A stretch of 64,000 nucleotides of DNA from Liquidambar formosana (lineage: Eukaryota; Streptophyta; Magnoliopsida; Saxifragales; Altingiaceae): assembly GCA_039720395.1 (NCBI GenBank), contig CM077831.1:4258003-4322002 (forward strand). The letters are read 5' to 3'. The position numbers and the translations under genes were made by a program. Below, piece after piece: positions 47,321 through 58,935 of this stretch; position 1 is the first letter of the stretch, and the number at the start of each line of letters is the position of its first letter. The notes under the pieces are model-generated. The model was not told the DNA's origin. It did not search any database and saw only the letters and a list, made by a program, of their open reading frames with translations.

Positions 47321-47575
47321 ATCGATCCATGGCCTAGGAAGATCAATCCGTGGTATTTTAGAAATGGCAATTTTGCTTCTGCCTTGGTGGATCGATCCAT
47401 GGCCTATGGGGATTGACCCATGATATTTTAAAAATGCAAATTTTGCTTCTGCCTAGGTGGATCGATCCATGACCTAGGTGGATCGATCCATACTGCTCTA
47501 GAAATGCAAATTTTAGTTCTGTTAACCCGGATCGATCCAGCATGAACTCGGATCGATCCAAGCTCGTAAAAAACA
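47321..47575. repeat. GATCGATCC-containing minisatellite
   Basis: About four imperfect units of roughly 70-80 bp, each with GGATCGATCCATGG-like palindromes (47382, 47391, 47460, 47480, 47529, 47552) and an ATTTTGCTTCTGCC block. Confidence 0.85.
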
Positions 47576-48638
47576 GTTTTTAAATTTTGGTTCTAGTGTT
47601 ATGGATATGTTGGAAAATAAATCTATAGAAAGAAAAATTGGAAAAAATACTTGATAATATATAACACATACTTAAGTTCAGCAACACTAATCCTTTATTG
47701 GCTACAGGATTTATGTTCATGAAATTGTAACTAAAGGCTTTATACTAACTATCTATCTCCTGTAACCTCCTCCACCTCCGAGCTTGTGACTTCCAGTGTC
47801 AAAAAAATATAATACTTAATGCAATGCAAAGAAGAATTACAACTAAAGCCCACTTTTAGATATATTATGACAAGCAGCATAAACAAAACACGATTCTAAA
47901 TCAAAAATTCTGTCATTGAAACAAAGACCAAAATGTACCCATCATAAGCAACAAATTCATTCTATGCTTCAACTCCACAAACCAATACAAAATGCCTAGG
48001 AGGAAAGAAATCGCTCTATTCTACAGATATTTTGGCATCTCACAATCCTACATAGATTTAAAAATAAAATATCAGAGCATAAAAATAACCTAGACTCCTA
48101 GATGTGTTTCATGCATGAACTCAAACAACTTATTCACATTAGTTTCAAGAACTTCCAATGGACTCTTAGAAATCTTGGTTACTGTCCAACAACATACCTA
48201 CCCAAAAAAAAAAAATTATGAAAACAAATATTGGAAACCAATTACAAACTTACTTGACACATTCCTTAAGGTCAGGTTATTTATAGTTCCTCCAACTACC
48301 AATCACAACACTCTATCCCATTATTCTTAGGCCACAGGCAACCTACACTGTTATTTAAAAGAAAACACAGGCCAAATTGTAAAGAAAATCAATTCTTCTC
48401 ATCATTTCCACAGGAATAATGGTAAATTTCAAAGCACTGGGATGTGGCATGGTCGGATTGGTAATTAGAGAGGTTTCAAAGAGAACAGATAGAATCAAAT
48501 CAAAGATTTTGTACCCCCATATATCATATTCATCCTATTGGTCATGCATTCTATAGCCATCAAAGTAATAATATTTATAAAGATTTTCAAGAAACAAAAC
48601 TAAATTAAATTAAATTTTGTATACCTATTTCTGATTGG
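47576..48638. other. CACTA-2 interior, nothing recognised
   Basis: AT-rich sequence without a convincing frame, splice-bordered exon or repeat structure that I can support. Confidence 0.4.
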
Positions 48639-48782
48639 CTAGCATTGCCATGAACTCCTGTCTCATAGTCTATCGGAGAAGCTCTATTTCTATAGCCCGC
48701 TTAGCACTTTCTTCTTCAAGTGCTTTTACAATTTCTGCCTCCTTCAAGTGCTTTTTCACTGACATTAGATTTTTAATCACAT
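48639..48782 (-). pseudogene. Possible TNPA-like coiled-coil tail remnant
   Basis: Minus-strand text KALEEESAKRAIEIELL, stop, TMRQEFMAMLANQ has the charged, heptad-like look of the C-terminal end of Ptta/En/Spm proteins. It would be CACTA-2's own transposase remnant, in minus orientation. It is short and contains a stop, so the call is weak; any coiled-coil protein is possible. Confidence 0.3.
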
Positions 48783-49639
48783 TTTAAACATATGGGGCTC
48801 GATCATAAACATGTTGATTACATACCATATGATTTATCATTGCTTGCTAGTGTAAACATTATATAATTTGAAACATTATATAATTTTAAAAGAAAATATA
48901 TAATTTTAAAAGAAAAACGAAGAAGATAATTCTAATATAAGTTACCAAGCCATTTGAAACACTTTTCTTTCTTTTCTTTTCTTTTGTTGAAAATCCATTT
49001 GGGACATTTTTTGGTTGGTTCGTTGAATTGATATTGTTGCCTTTACTTGAAATAGGGGAGGTGGCCAGAGTGGTCTAAGTTGTTGTCATGGTAGGCTTGG
49101 TGGGTTTTATTTTTTTTATTGTGGTCAAGTTTTAAACCTCAAACCTTCCTTTTACAGTTCTATGATATCAGTGATTATTACCCGTCAAACATTTCTTAAT
49201 TCATTGAACATCATCACCCATAAGACATATTGTAATTTTATTCTATATGTGGTACTCAAACTATTTCTTATTTCTTTGCTATAGTTGTCTACTTCTTCCT
49301 ACAAGCTCTATGTCTAGTATTTAAATTCACTAAATAGTTGTGACAATTAGGCGTGTTTAGATTCCAATTGAAATCCCAAATTAGAATTGGGAGATACCTC
49401 TAACAAAAAAGAATTCAACTACCCATTTTTTATTAGATAGAAAAAGATAGTTTTTGTCCCTCTAATTTCATGTGCCCTCACCCCTGAATCTTTACTCTTT
49501 ACTGCAACAACTACCCATTTTTTGGACCCAAAATAACAACAACAACAACAACAACAACGTAGATGACAACAATAATTTCCTAAAGTTTTGCGCAATTGAA
49601 TGTCTCCATATTTGCTTGTCAAATTCAGAGGAAAAATTG

Positions 49640-49842
49640 TAGTGCTATGTTTGGATTAGGAATTTTTAGATGGAATTTATCTTTGAGATGAAATTTGTGA
49701 AATTTTTATAAGAAAACTTCTTATAAATCCTTACAAAAATTTTACAAATTTTTATAAAGAAACTCCTTATAAAAATTTTACAAATTCCATCTCAAAAACA
49801 AATTCCACCTAAAAATTCCTTATCTAAACATAACTCTATATT
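49640..49842. mobile_element. Foldback MITE
   Basis: The left arm (ATGTTTGGATTAGGAATTTT then AGATGGAATTT) and the right arm, read on the other strand (ATGTTTAGATAAGGAATTTT then AGGTGGAATTT), pair over about 75 bp with few mismatches, leaving almost no loop. It has no coding sequence. The superfamily is undecided because the target duplication is not clear. Confidence 0.75.
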
Positions 49843-50194
49843 TATTTGTTGTGAGGGATTTGTTCCTAGAAATTACTCACATGGAATTTTTTAAGCTTCA
49901 GAACTCCATTGAAACTCAAAATTTTGAGTAGAGCTGCTCTATTGATTTATTAGACAAATTTCCACATATTATTGTGAGTTTCTGTGTTATGGAAAATCCT
50001 CAATGTGTAGGACAATAGGTTTTTGGACAATTATCTTTCCTTGTGAATAAGTTCATTTCAATTTTTAAATTGACTGAGATGATACTTTATCAGGCATTGT
50101 TGCCTATTCTAGAGTCTAAACTGAATCCGTTTGCCTGGTGCATCTACTGGCTAGATGATGTGTGTTTTAGTTTAATGATTCCAACAAGAAAATG

Positions 50195-50560
50195 ATGGTT
50201 TTACAAACCACACGTATCCAAATTAAACGATTTTCTAGGCATGTATTATGTGTTTCTATGGTAGATTTATTAAGCAAAGCAGGGCGGCTTGAAGACATAA
50301 TGCTCCTACACACTAGGTGCTTTGCTTGCTACTTAAAAAAGTTTATACAAATACTGACATTTGGGGAGGTCTTATAGGAAAGCGGCTCTTGGATTTAGTG
50401 CCTGAGAGCTCTGGTGCCTATGATTTGGTGTCATATTAATTTGCATGAGGTGGAAAATGAGATGAAGTGACTCAAATAAGAGATATAGCATTAGCAAATG
50501 AGAGGTTTGGAAAAGACTCTTGGGTATAGCCTAATATAACTAAACAATCAGATGTATGAG
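50195..50560 (+). pseudogene. Captured fragment of a pentatricopeptide repeat (PPR) protein gene
   Basis: The frame starting near 50200 reads SMVDLLSKAGRLEDIM, the usual HYxCMVDLLGRAGRLEEA PPR text. After a frame change, GKRLLDLVPESSGAYDLVSY (50380-50440) matches the RLLELEPENSGNYVLLSNIY part of the E motif. TQIRDIALANERFGKDSW (near 50470-50525) then matches VRxxMRERGxKKxPGxSW. Order and spacing fit the C-terminal end of an E-class PPR protein, an RNA-binding organelle factor. Several stops and shifts are present. Confidence 0.6.
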
Positions 50561-51419
50561 ATTTGAATCTCTCTTAAGTTTTGAATTAGATTTATTGTCA
50601 ACTGTAGATTTTTCTATATCTTTTACGCCTGAGTCCTGACTCATGACGCTTGGCATTCTTAGTTAAATTAGTAGTCATTTACTTGGTAGTTATTAGTAAT
50701 GTGTATTGAACTATAATTAATTATTTTCCCATGGCCCGACCAATCTATAACTCCCCTTATAATTAATTATTTTCTTAGTAATATGTGCAGCATATTAGTT
50801 TTTGTTTGAATTATCACTTCTTTCATTACCAATAAATAGTCATCAGTTAGTTTTTTTGTTTTTTTGTTTTTTTTTTTGGGTAAGTAAATAGCCATCAATT
50901 TGAACACCAACTATTTGTTCAAATGCATTATAACATATTGTTTTTAGTATCTCCCCTGGTTACAAGAAATCTCTAATACATTGACATGAAATAAGGATAC
51001 ACTTAAAATTGTCCACGTGCAACGCACGTATGTACCAACTAGTACCTTGAAAAAGCAAAATGGCACACAAGATTAAGGCAGATGACAAAGTGAAAAATCT
51101 GAGAAGTTAACCAAGAAGAGGATAAAAATTTGAACACGCATGCATAAACCCACCTCAATGTAAGATGAAGTAGCATCCGAGTGCTTTTCACTTGTCCTAG
51201 CAATGAATATATCCCAAAACACCTACCACCATTCAAAGAGAAAACCACCTGGGGCGTTAATAGCTAGAAACAGTGCAAATCCAAGAATGCAACATCAATT
51301 AAACTATTAACGATGCACTATATTTCACAAAATAAATTGAATCTATTTTCATTCAAATTTTTGTCAAAATCATACCAACGGGGTCAGTAGATACTTTCCC
51401 TTCAGCTTGAAATACCTTT
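50561..51419. other. CACTA-2 interior, nothing recognised
   Basis: AT-rich sequence with T-rich runs near 50850-50877. No gene or repeat structure that I can support. Confidence 0.4.
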
Positions 51420-52260
51420 GCAGACGTGATTAATTTCCTTTGAGAAACATTAGAAGAAGAAAATCATGGAAGATTTATTGAAGTTGACTATTCTGCAGAA
51501 GCTCTACAAAAAGTATTAAGAATGCCAAACACCCTAGTACAAGATTGCCCATTGTCCTTAAAAAATAAACAGCAGTCATCAGAACATAGAGCCTGAATGG
51601 CTAGGCTCAGTCAAACGGGCCTAAGAAGAACGGATTTTTTAGTTTGAACAGCATGAATAAGAGCATAAACTAGAACATTGAAGCACAAAATAATAAATAA
51701 CAAGAAAGAGGATCTCCTTGACGTAAACCCCTAGTAGGTTTAATACTTTAATCACATTAGAGATCTACCCATTAACAAGGATTCTATATGCAGGGGTATG
51801 CACACATTCCGTCATAAGATTGATTATATGAGAAGGAAAATTATAAGATTTCAAAGTTCCATAAATAAAGTCCCAGTCAAGCATATCATAAGCATTATCA
51901 AAATAAAGTATCATAGTGAAAACCAAATTTTCCTTTTTTCTTCCTCATTGTATGAAAAAGCTTATGTGCTATCACAATGTTATCCAAAATACACCTATTA
52001 GATATCAATGCATATTGAAAAAGAGAGATGAGTTTAGTAAGATAAGGTCTAATTCTATGCAAAATAACACTAGTGATGACTTTATAAATAATATTACAAA
52101 GGCTAATAGGCAAGTCTTTAAGTCAGGCCCTTGAACGATACTTTAGACCCTTTTTAAGTATTTGCCATGCATTATAAAACATATTGATTGGAGGAACCAC
52201 TGGGAGTGCTCAGTTTTCAGCACTTATTATGGTCATCAAGCATGCCCTAAATTTAAAAAT
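51420..52260 (-). mobile_element. LINE (L1-type) reverse transcriptase remnant
   Basis: On the minus strand, in order: MPISLCNIIYKVITSVILHR, then LISLFQYALISNRCILDNI and AHKLFHTM, then DNAYDMLDWDFI (motif with the first Asp), ILVNG, GLRQGDPLSCYL, and a remnant of the active site reading CSDD in place of YADD, followed by LFFKDNGQ. The order of motifs is that of plant L1 retrotransposons. It is truncated at both sides and frame-broken. It is nested in CACTA-2. Confidence 0.87.
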
Positions 52261-54255
52261 AATCACATTATTGCTCATATTTCTACAAGTTCGTTAGTAG
52301 TTCTTAGCTTGTTATAGATAACTATCTCAATTACCAATTGTCTCACTCAAGAATTTAGCATTTTTATTAACATCAATAACTTTCCTTCAAAGTCATCCTC
52401 AAGGAAAGTTCATTCAACATAATTAGCCTACATCATTACATAGTGGGTACAGAACAAGCTTGGCTTAATTGTATATCCCATCAACTTACATACCTTTTTT
52501 TGTTTTGTTCTTAGATTTTCCTTGGTGCTATTTACCTATAGTTCATAGGCTCTGCACTTGAGTTACTCCCAACCACATTCAATTAAGCAAAACCAAAACT
52601 GGGCCATCATAGATGTGATGAGCTAGACTTTAAGCATAAGCCTATCCTAATATTTTTTTATCAACAAGCTTAAGCCAAGGAAACATATGCAACCAATTAA
52701 ATAAAAATAAAAAGACAAAAAAAACCCTTAAGTCTTTAAAAAATAAAAAATAAATAAAACTAACTATCCTAAAAATTATAAATTGTGTTTTACACTTGTG
52801 AAAACTTATCACTATACCAACAGGTGATTTGATCCAGAAAACTGGGAATTTTCAATGAAAATATTAAATGTTTTGCACAAATTTAGAATCATAATCCCAA
52901 TATAATAATTCCTTAAAATCTTTACAAACAGTAAGAAAATGTAAAGTGAATCAAGTGAAAGTAATGGAAGCAAGCAAGCCATACAAACAACAACAATGTA
53001 ATACATTGAGAGACAACCAGATGATCTCTCAGATAAAAGCGTAATTTTGACCAATAACCAACCCAACCTAAGTTTAGGGCATGTTCAGCTAGGATCCAAA
53101 ACCCAACTGATCATTACAGTAACAAAAATCAACTTGCCAACCAAAGTATTCATTGCCTAAAACTTGGCTCAAGTTAATTTGGTCAATTCAAGTAGATCTT
53201 CCAAACTGCAGAAAAATTTCTTGAAAGCAAATTGATAAAGAAATGCAAGAAGTTCTGAACTTATTCCTTTAACTACAATAGAAATGAACATTCACATTAG
53301 AGCTTAGGAGGAAGGGGAAGGGGCAACTAGTGATACATTATGGTTTGTAACTGGTAGAGATCAGTAGAAACACTCCCAATGTCGACAGAAAAAAGGATCA
53401 ATTTAGAGATTTGCCCATGTGGCATTGAGTGTGGACCACATGACCTAGCCTTAGGATCCATGTAGGCGAGATTATAATTCTCAAGTTACTCCTAAATTAC
53501 CTTGCTCTGAGTAGTACAAAGAAAAAGTCAAAAATTTTGAAGGAACAAAATATATCTCTTCTTAACACTAGAACCTAAAAAAGCTACACAATCGCTCTTA
53601 CATATCCCTTAACGATCAATTTTAACAACTCTCCCAAGGTTCAAATCTACTCCTCCTTTACAAAACTTACTTTTCATACATTCAGTTTTCATTAAACAGA
53701 AAAATTACTAAACCTATTTAATAATGGAGAAAATCTAGACCATGTACTAAAATGGACAATAAAGAAATAGAAAAACGTCATTATGTGCCCTGCAAAAATA
53801 ACCAAGTTTCAATAAAGAAGGGAAAAAGGCAGTTCACAAGATAATCATATATATACACATCCAACCTGACATGCAACACAACAATAACATACCAATGGTA
53901 AAAAATTAGGAAATTTTGAAGTTTTATAGATTAATTTAAAACATAAAGCCTGATATCAAAATAAATGAAAGAAAATTGGGAAAGAAACACTAATTTTTAT
54001 TTTCTTTTTAGGCCTTGTCTTGATCGACATTTATGCATTAACTCATAAAAATTGAGAGGCAATTCGATCATGAGTCATTTGAACATTCTAAAGGCATTTA
54101 TTTTGATTTTGACTAGTGTTCTACGAATTTTCCAGAATATAGAAAAAATCTTTTTTGCTAATGTGTATACTGGCTTAAATAATTAGAATATAAATACTGA
54201 CCCACAAAATTTTCATTTTTAGTATTTTTAAGCTCACATTTTTCTTCTGTTGTAG
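52261..54255. other. CACTA-2 interior, nothing recognised
   Basis: No convincing exon or repeat. The sequence upstream of 54255 has the T-rich look of an intron leading to the cyclase exon. Confidence 0.4.
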
Positions 54256-54570
54256 TTATTAGGAGTGTATGAGTGGGCAAGCTGCAACCCAGTGCCCCTA
54301 GAGTTCTGGTTGCTTCCAAAAATGTCTCCCGTTAATCCAGGTTTTCTCAAAATGCGTCTTATGTTGAAAAGCATACTTTCTTTTCTTCCAATCATTGTAA
54401 CTCTGGACATCTTATATATCCATGAAGTTAGCTATGTACTCACGTCTAATTCCAGCCTACTACTTTATCGTATGCAATGCAGGCAAAATTTTGTGTCTTG
54501 CTCGCACACTTTACATGCCCTTGTCATATTTATACGGGAAGAGATTTGTTGGTCCAATCACCGGCTTTCC
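54256..54570 (+). pseudogene. Captured oxidosqualene cyclase gene fragment, two exons
   Basis: Exon one (54256-54340, acceptor TTGTAG, donor CCAG|GT) reads [20 protein letters not shown] then PKMSPVNPG. Exon two begins at 54483 after ATGCAG with [19 protein letters not shown] then KRFVGPIT. Plant cycloartenol and amyrin synthases have [51 protein letters not shown] in this place, with an intron at the same GK junction; the split glycine codon joins here too. It covers about 55 residues of a protein of about 760; the catalytic DCTAE motif lies outside. The text is unrelated after GPITG. It is in CACTA-2, plus orientation. Confidence 0.87.
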
Positions 54571-55400
54571 CCGTAATCAGAGCAACCACACAGTCCAAGG
54601 GAAAAAATTGGCAACAAAGTTCAAATTTTATATATTTTCCAATGTTTTCTCAGCAATGAAACAGGATATAATAGAGGAATAAATTTTTTATTTCTTTTCT
54701 TCTCTCACGTTTTCTTAGCAACTAAATGTAGCCTAAAGAAGAAATTTAGAGAATAAAACAGCAAATATAAAAAATAAAAAAACCTAACCCATCAGTACCC
54801 AACCCCAAAAACAAAACCCCCAGTATCAAAACATAGAAATTTTCTTCAATAACAACAATGACTCAATAAACCTAAACGTGAAAAATGCATAACACATAAA
54901 CCCCACCAGAAATTGAGAAATACCCATTTAGAAACGTGGAGGGTACGCGTAGCAAAAGGGGTCGAAACCCTAGTGTTGGGATAATTCACCTGACGAGGGT
55001 GAGTTTCTCTCGAAACTGTAGCAGCGGCCGGAAGGTGTGTGACTTGGTGAGTTTTACTCTAGGCTCTTGCTCGTCTGAGAAGCTGGAGGGAATAAGAGAA
55101 TGGAAGCAGGCGAGGAGATCGAGTCACGAAAAGAGGGAGCTAGAGGGTTTGGGTGTTTATAGTCATATCCCCTGAATCGGATCTGGCTTCGGTGTGAGAT
55201 TGAGAGAGAGAGAGAAGAATTGGAGAGAGACAAAACCTGATTTAGGGATTGGTGTGAGAGTGAGAGTAAGAGAGAGAGAGAGAGAGACGAGTCAGACAGA
55301 GAGTGAGAGTGTGTGTGTTTGGATTTTTTTGCCTATTTTGATTTTTTTGTGCTTACTAACGCGGGAACATTTGGCGCTAAGGGGAAAAAGAGTATATCCC
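54571..55400. other. GC-richer, leader-like region of CACTA-2
   Basis: At 54930-55390 base composition rises, with (GA)n runs at 55198-55215 and 55268-55291 and GGCGCTAA / GCGGGAACA words near 55360-55380. In minus orientation this would look like a promoter and CT-rich leader of an internal transcript. The frames over it are not convincing. Confidence 0.35.
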
Positions 55401-55691
55401 CTCACCCCGCCCAATGTAAGATAGAAAAAATAAAATATAAAATATTATATATATAGGAAGATGATCAGGTAAGCACGTGCTAATATAATTTATGTCAACA
55501 CCCCCATTGGGAGTTGTACCATGTGCATTAGTGGGTTATGAGGTACATTGGACCTATGCAAGGAGTACAACCCTCAATGCATGGTGCTGATATAACTTAT
55601 ATCAACACGTGCTGATAGGATCATAACCGTATATATATATATATCTACCCCTCACCCTGCCCAATGTAGGATAGAAAAAAAAATTTTAAAA

Positions 55692-55765
<74 letters not shown>

Positions 55766-55960
55766 CCCTCACCCCGCCCAATGTAGGATAGAAGAAAAAA
55801 AAATAAAAAAATATATATACCCCTCACCCCACCCAATGTAGGATAGAAAAAAAAAAATTTAAAAATATATCTATATCTATATATATATATATATCTACCC
55901 CTCACCCCGCCCAATGTAGGATAGAAAAAATAAAATATATATATATATATCTTCTATACT
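55401..55960. repeat. Minisatellite with (TA)n tracts
   Basis: Five copies of CCCCTCACCCYGCCCAATGTA, each followed by GGATAGAAAAAA (near 55400, 55648, 55766, 55820 and 55897), are separated by long (TA)n runs, the longest at about 55700-55761. Further CCCCTCACCCC copies are at 56349. The tyrosine/isoleucine-rich frame here is an artefact. Confidence 0.9.
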
Positions 55961-56374
55961 ATTATATAAAGCTAATTCCCTTTGTGATTAAACTGCACCT
56001 GAAAATACTAAATTACCCTTATAAGTTAATAAAGCTAAGAGATGATTTAATAATTTTACCAACTTTGAAAAACCTACCACAACATGTTTCCCCTTAATTC
56101 TCTCCCATACATACAGATGTGGTTTAAAAACTTGAAAACTAACATGGCAGTTTCACTGATGGAGTGGAAATTTGAAAAGATGTGTTGCACACGCATCACG
56201 TGTGCTCGATTACTAGCATATATATAGATATATATATGGTTATGTTCCCATCAGTACGTGTTGATATGAGTTATATCAGCACTATACATTGGGGTTGTAC
56301 CCTTTGCATTGGTCCAGTGTACCTCACATCCCACTAATGCACAAGGTACCCCTCACCCCTCCTAATGTATGAAT

Positions 56375-57823
56375 AGGGATGGCAACAGGGTAGAGCAGGA
56401 TCGATTTTTTAATGCCCCGTCCTCGAATTGATATGTGAATTTTTATCCCGTCCCTGCCCCAAAACCATTCAGGGTATTGCTTCTTTTAACCATCCCGCCC
56501 CAATAAACACTTTAAATCCCCGCCTCGAACTACACTGCCCCCCGTCAATGAATTTCATTGTGGTCCTAACTGGCAAGCTCCTTCCTTCAAGGATGGCAAT
56601 AGAGGGTTTTTTTATTATTTTTTATTTCAGCAAATCAAAAGTGATTATGTGCTTTAGTGATTTGTTTGTATATGTTTTGTTGACCAGAAAATATTACTTT
56701 AAAAGATAGATTATAGATTAGGGATATTGTAAATATAATAGACTAAGGATGGGTTTGGTACGTGGGAATAGACGTGTAGGAATGGGAATCCCATTCCCAT
56801 TCCAGTTGATTCCTATGTTTGGTTAACTAATTGACATGGGGATTAAATCTGGGAATGGAATTTATGTGGGAATGAAATACCCAAGTTTGTGGGAATCTCA
56901 AACCCACATTAAATGTGGGTTTCTAATTACCATACCCAAGGAATAGGTTTCAAAATAGAAAATTTTCCCAAATACCCACGATCATTCCCGTGAAAGGAGT
57001 ATCCATCCAGTACGTTCAGTTTTTTTCCTTTTTGATAAGAAAAATAAATGTTGGCAAAAAGACACTTTACCTTTGCTTTCTTCAATAAAATTGCTATTAT
57101 TGTATAAAGAAATGGCTAGATTCCCCCTCTTCCCGTCAAGTTTAGATTATAGAAAATAATATTATAACAATAATTATAACAATAGAAATAAATAATAATG
57201 AAAATTGGTATTGCATGAGTTGGGCTTTTTTTAAATTATTAATTTAGAAGTTGATTGTGCTTTGGAATCAAAAAATAATAAAAATTGGAAGTTAAATCAA
57301 CATCAATTAAGTGTTGTAGGAAGGGGGTTTTTTTGGAAAATTAAATTAAATATGATTCCATTCCTATATTAAATTGGTTTCACCAAACACTGGAATGAGA
57401 ATGAAAATTTGATTCCTACGTAAAATTTGGTGCATCCAAACGCTAGTAAGGTAATGGGTATGGGTATCCTAAGAATGGGAATCTAACTCCTAGGAATGTT
57501 ATGCCCATTCCCATTAATCCATTCCCGCAAGCCAAACACACCCTAAAAGATAATTAAATATATAATAGACTAAAAGATAATTAAATTATATATATCTATA
57601 TATATATATATATGTATGTATGTATATGTATATATCATATTAGCTAAGTGGAGTGGGTATACAAGGTGGGGAAACATCATACCATCACTGTCCCAAAATC
57701 ATCTCAGTTTTTAAAATTAAATACCAAATTTGCACTATCCCCGTTCAATTAAGTTATAAATCGCACCTATAGGGCCAGGGCCGTGCGGGCCCTGATGGGT
57801 TGGGCCAAAATTGCCATCCATAG
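56375..57823. mobile_element. hAT-like non-autonomous element containing a MITE
   Basis: The ends read AGGGATGGCAA (56375) and, on the other strand, CTATGGATGGCAA (57823), flanked by the perfect 8-bp duplication GTATGAAT (56367-56374 and 57824-57831). Eight-base duplications and this end sequence fit hAT elements. It has no transposase. A second, 3'-part copy is at about 58560-58890. Confidence 0.78.
56747..57543. mobile_element. PIF/Harbinger-like MITE nested in the hAT-like element
   Basis: Terminal repeats GGATGGGTTTGG and (other strand) GGGTGTGTTTGG are flanked by TAA (56744-56746 and 57544-57546). GGGAATGG / CCATTCCC words line both ends. The related copy near 58690 reads AATAGACTAAAAGATA with a single TAA, an empty site that confirms the borders. 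Confidence 0.85.
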
Positions 57824-57849
57824 GTATGAATTTTTTAAATTAAAAAAAA

Positions 57850-58903
57850 AAAAAAAACGCTATTGCAACAAACCGCTTGTAGAAATAAAGGCACACGCTA
57901 TTGCAACAAAAGTAACTGATGCAATACCCTATTGCAACAACAGTTTTTGATGCAATAGGTCATAGCATGAGTCACCCTCCATCTGGTGGGAGTATGTAGG
58001 CCCTTTTAAGTGACTATTGAATCACTCATATATGTGACCCTATTGCAACAATAGTTGTTGATGCAATATCCTATTGCAACAACTATTCCCGATGCAATAT
58101 TATATTGCAACGTTAATTATTTATGCGATACAGTCTACTCTATTGCAACAAAATTGTTCGATGCAATATGTTATTGCAACAAACATACTCGATGCAATAT
58201 GTTATTGCAACAACAGTTATTGATGCAATAGCACATGGCGCCACTCACCTTCCATTAGGCGGGAGAATGTGGGCCATTTTAAGTGTCTATTCAACGACAA
58301 AATTTTTATCGTTGCAATACGCAGGACATTACCACTATATCCTTCATTATTGCAATAACTTTTGTGCTAATAGAGTGTTTTTCTTGCAACGATTGCAACA
58401 ATAGTAACCGATGCAATACCCTATTGCAACAATAGTTCTTGATGCAATATCCTATTGCAACAAAAGAATTTGATGCAATCTCCTATTGCGACAACAATTA
58501 TTGATGCAATAGCTAATGGCACCAATTACCAATCGTATACTGGGGGAGTGGGTGCCTCATTTTTTTATTATTTTTTATTTCAGTAAACCAAAAGTTGTCA
58601 TGTACTTTAGTGATTTGTTTGTATATGCTCTGCTGACCATAAAATATATATTACTTTAAAAGATAGGTTATAGGTTAGGGTTATTATAAATATAATAGAC
58701 TAAAAGATACTTATATCATATTAGTTAAGTGGGGCGGGGAAAGATCAAACCAGCACTGCCCCAAAACCGTTTTGGTTTTTAAAATTAAATACCAAATTTG
58801 CACCATTCCCATTCAATTAAGCTACAAACCACACCTATAGGGCCAGAGCCATGCGGGCCTCGATGGGTTGGGCTAAAATTGCCATCCCCATGTACGGATT
58901 TTT

Positions 58904-58935
<32 letters not shown>

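Noticed and set aside
51798..52134. Plus-strand frames at the LINE remnant
   Set aside because: Antisense shadows of the minus-strand reverse transcriptase.
55645..55914. Tyrosine/isoleucine-rich minus-strand frame
   Set aside because: Translation of a (TA)n and GGGTGAGG minisatellite; low-complexity artefact.
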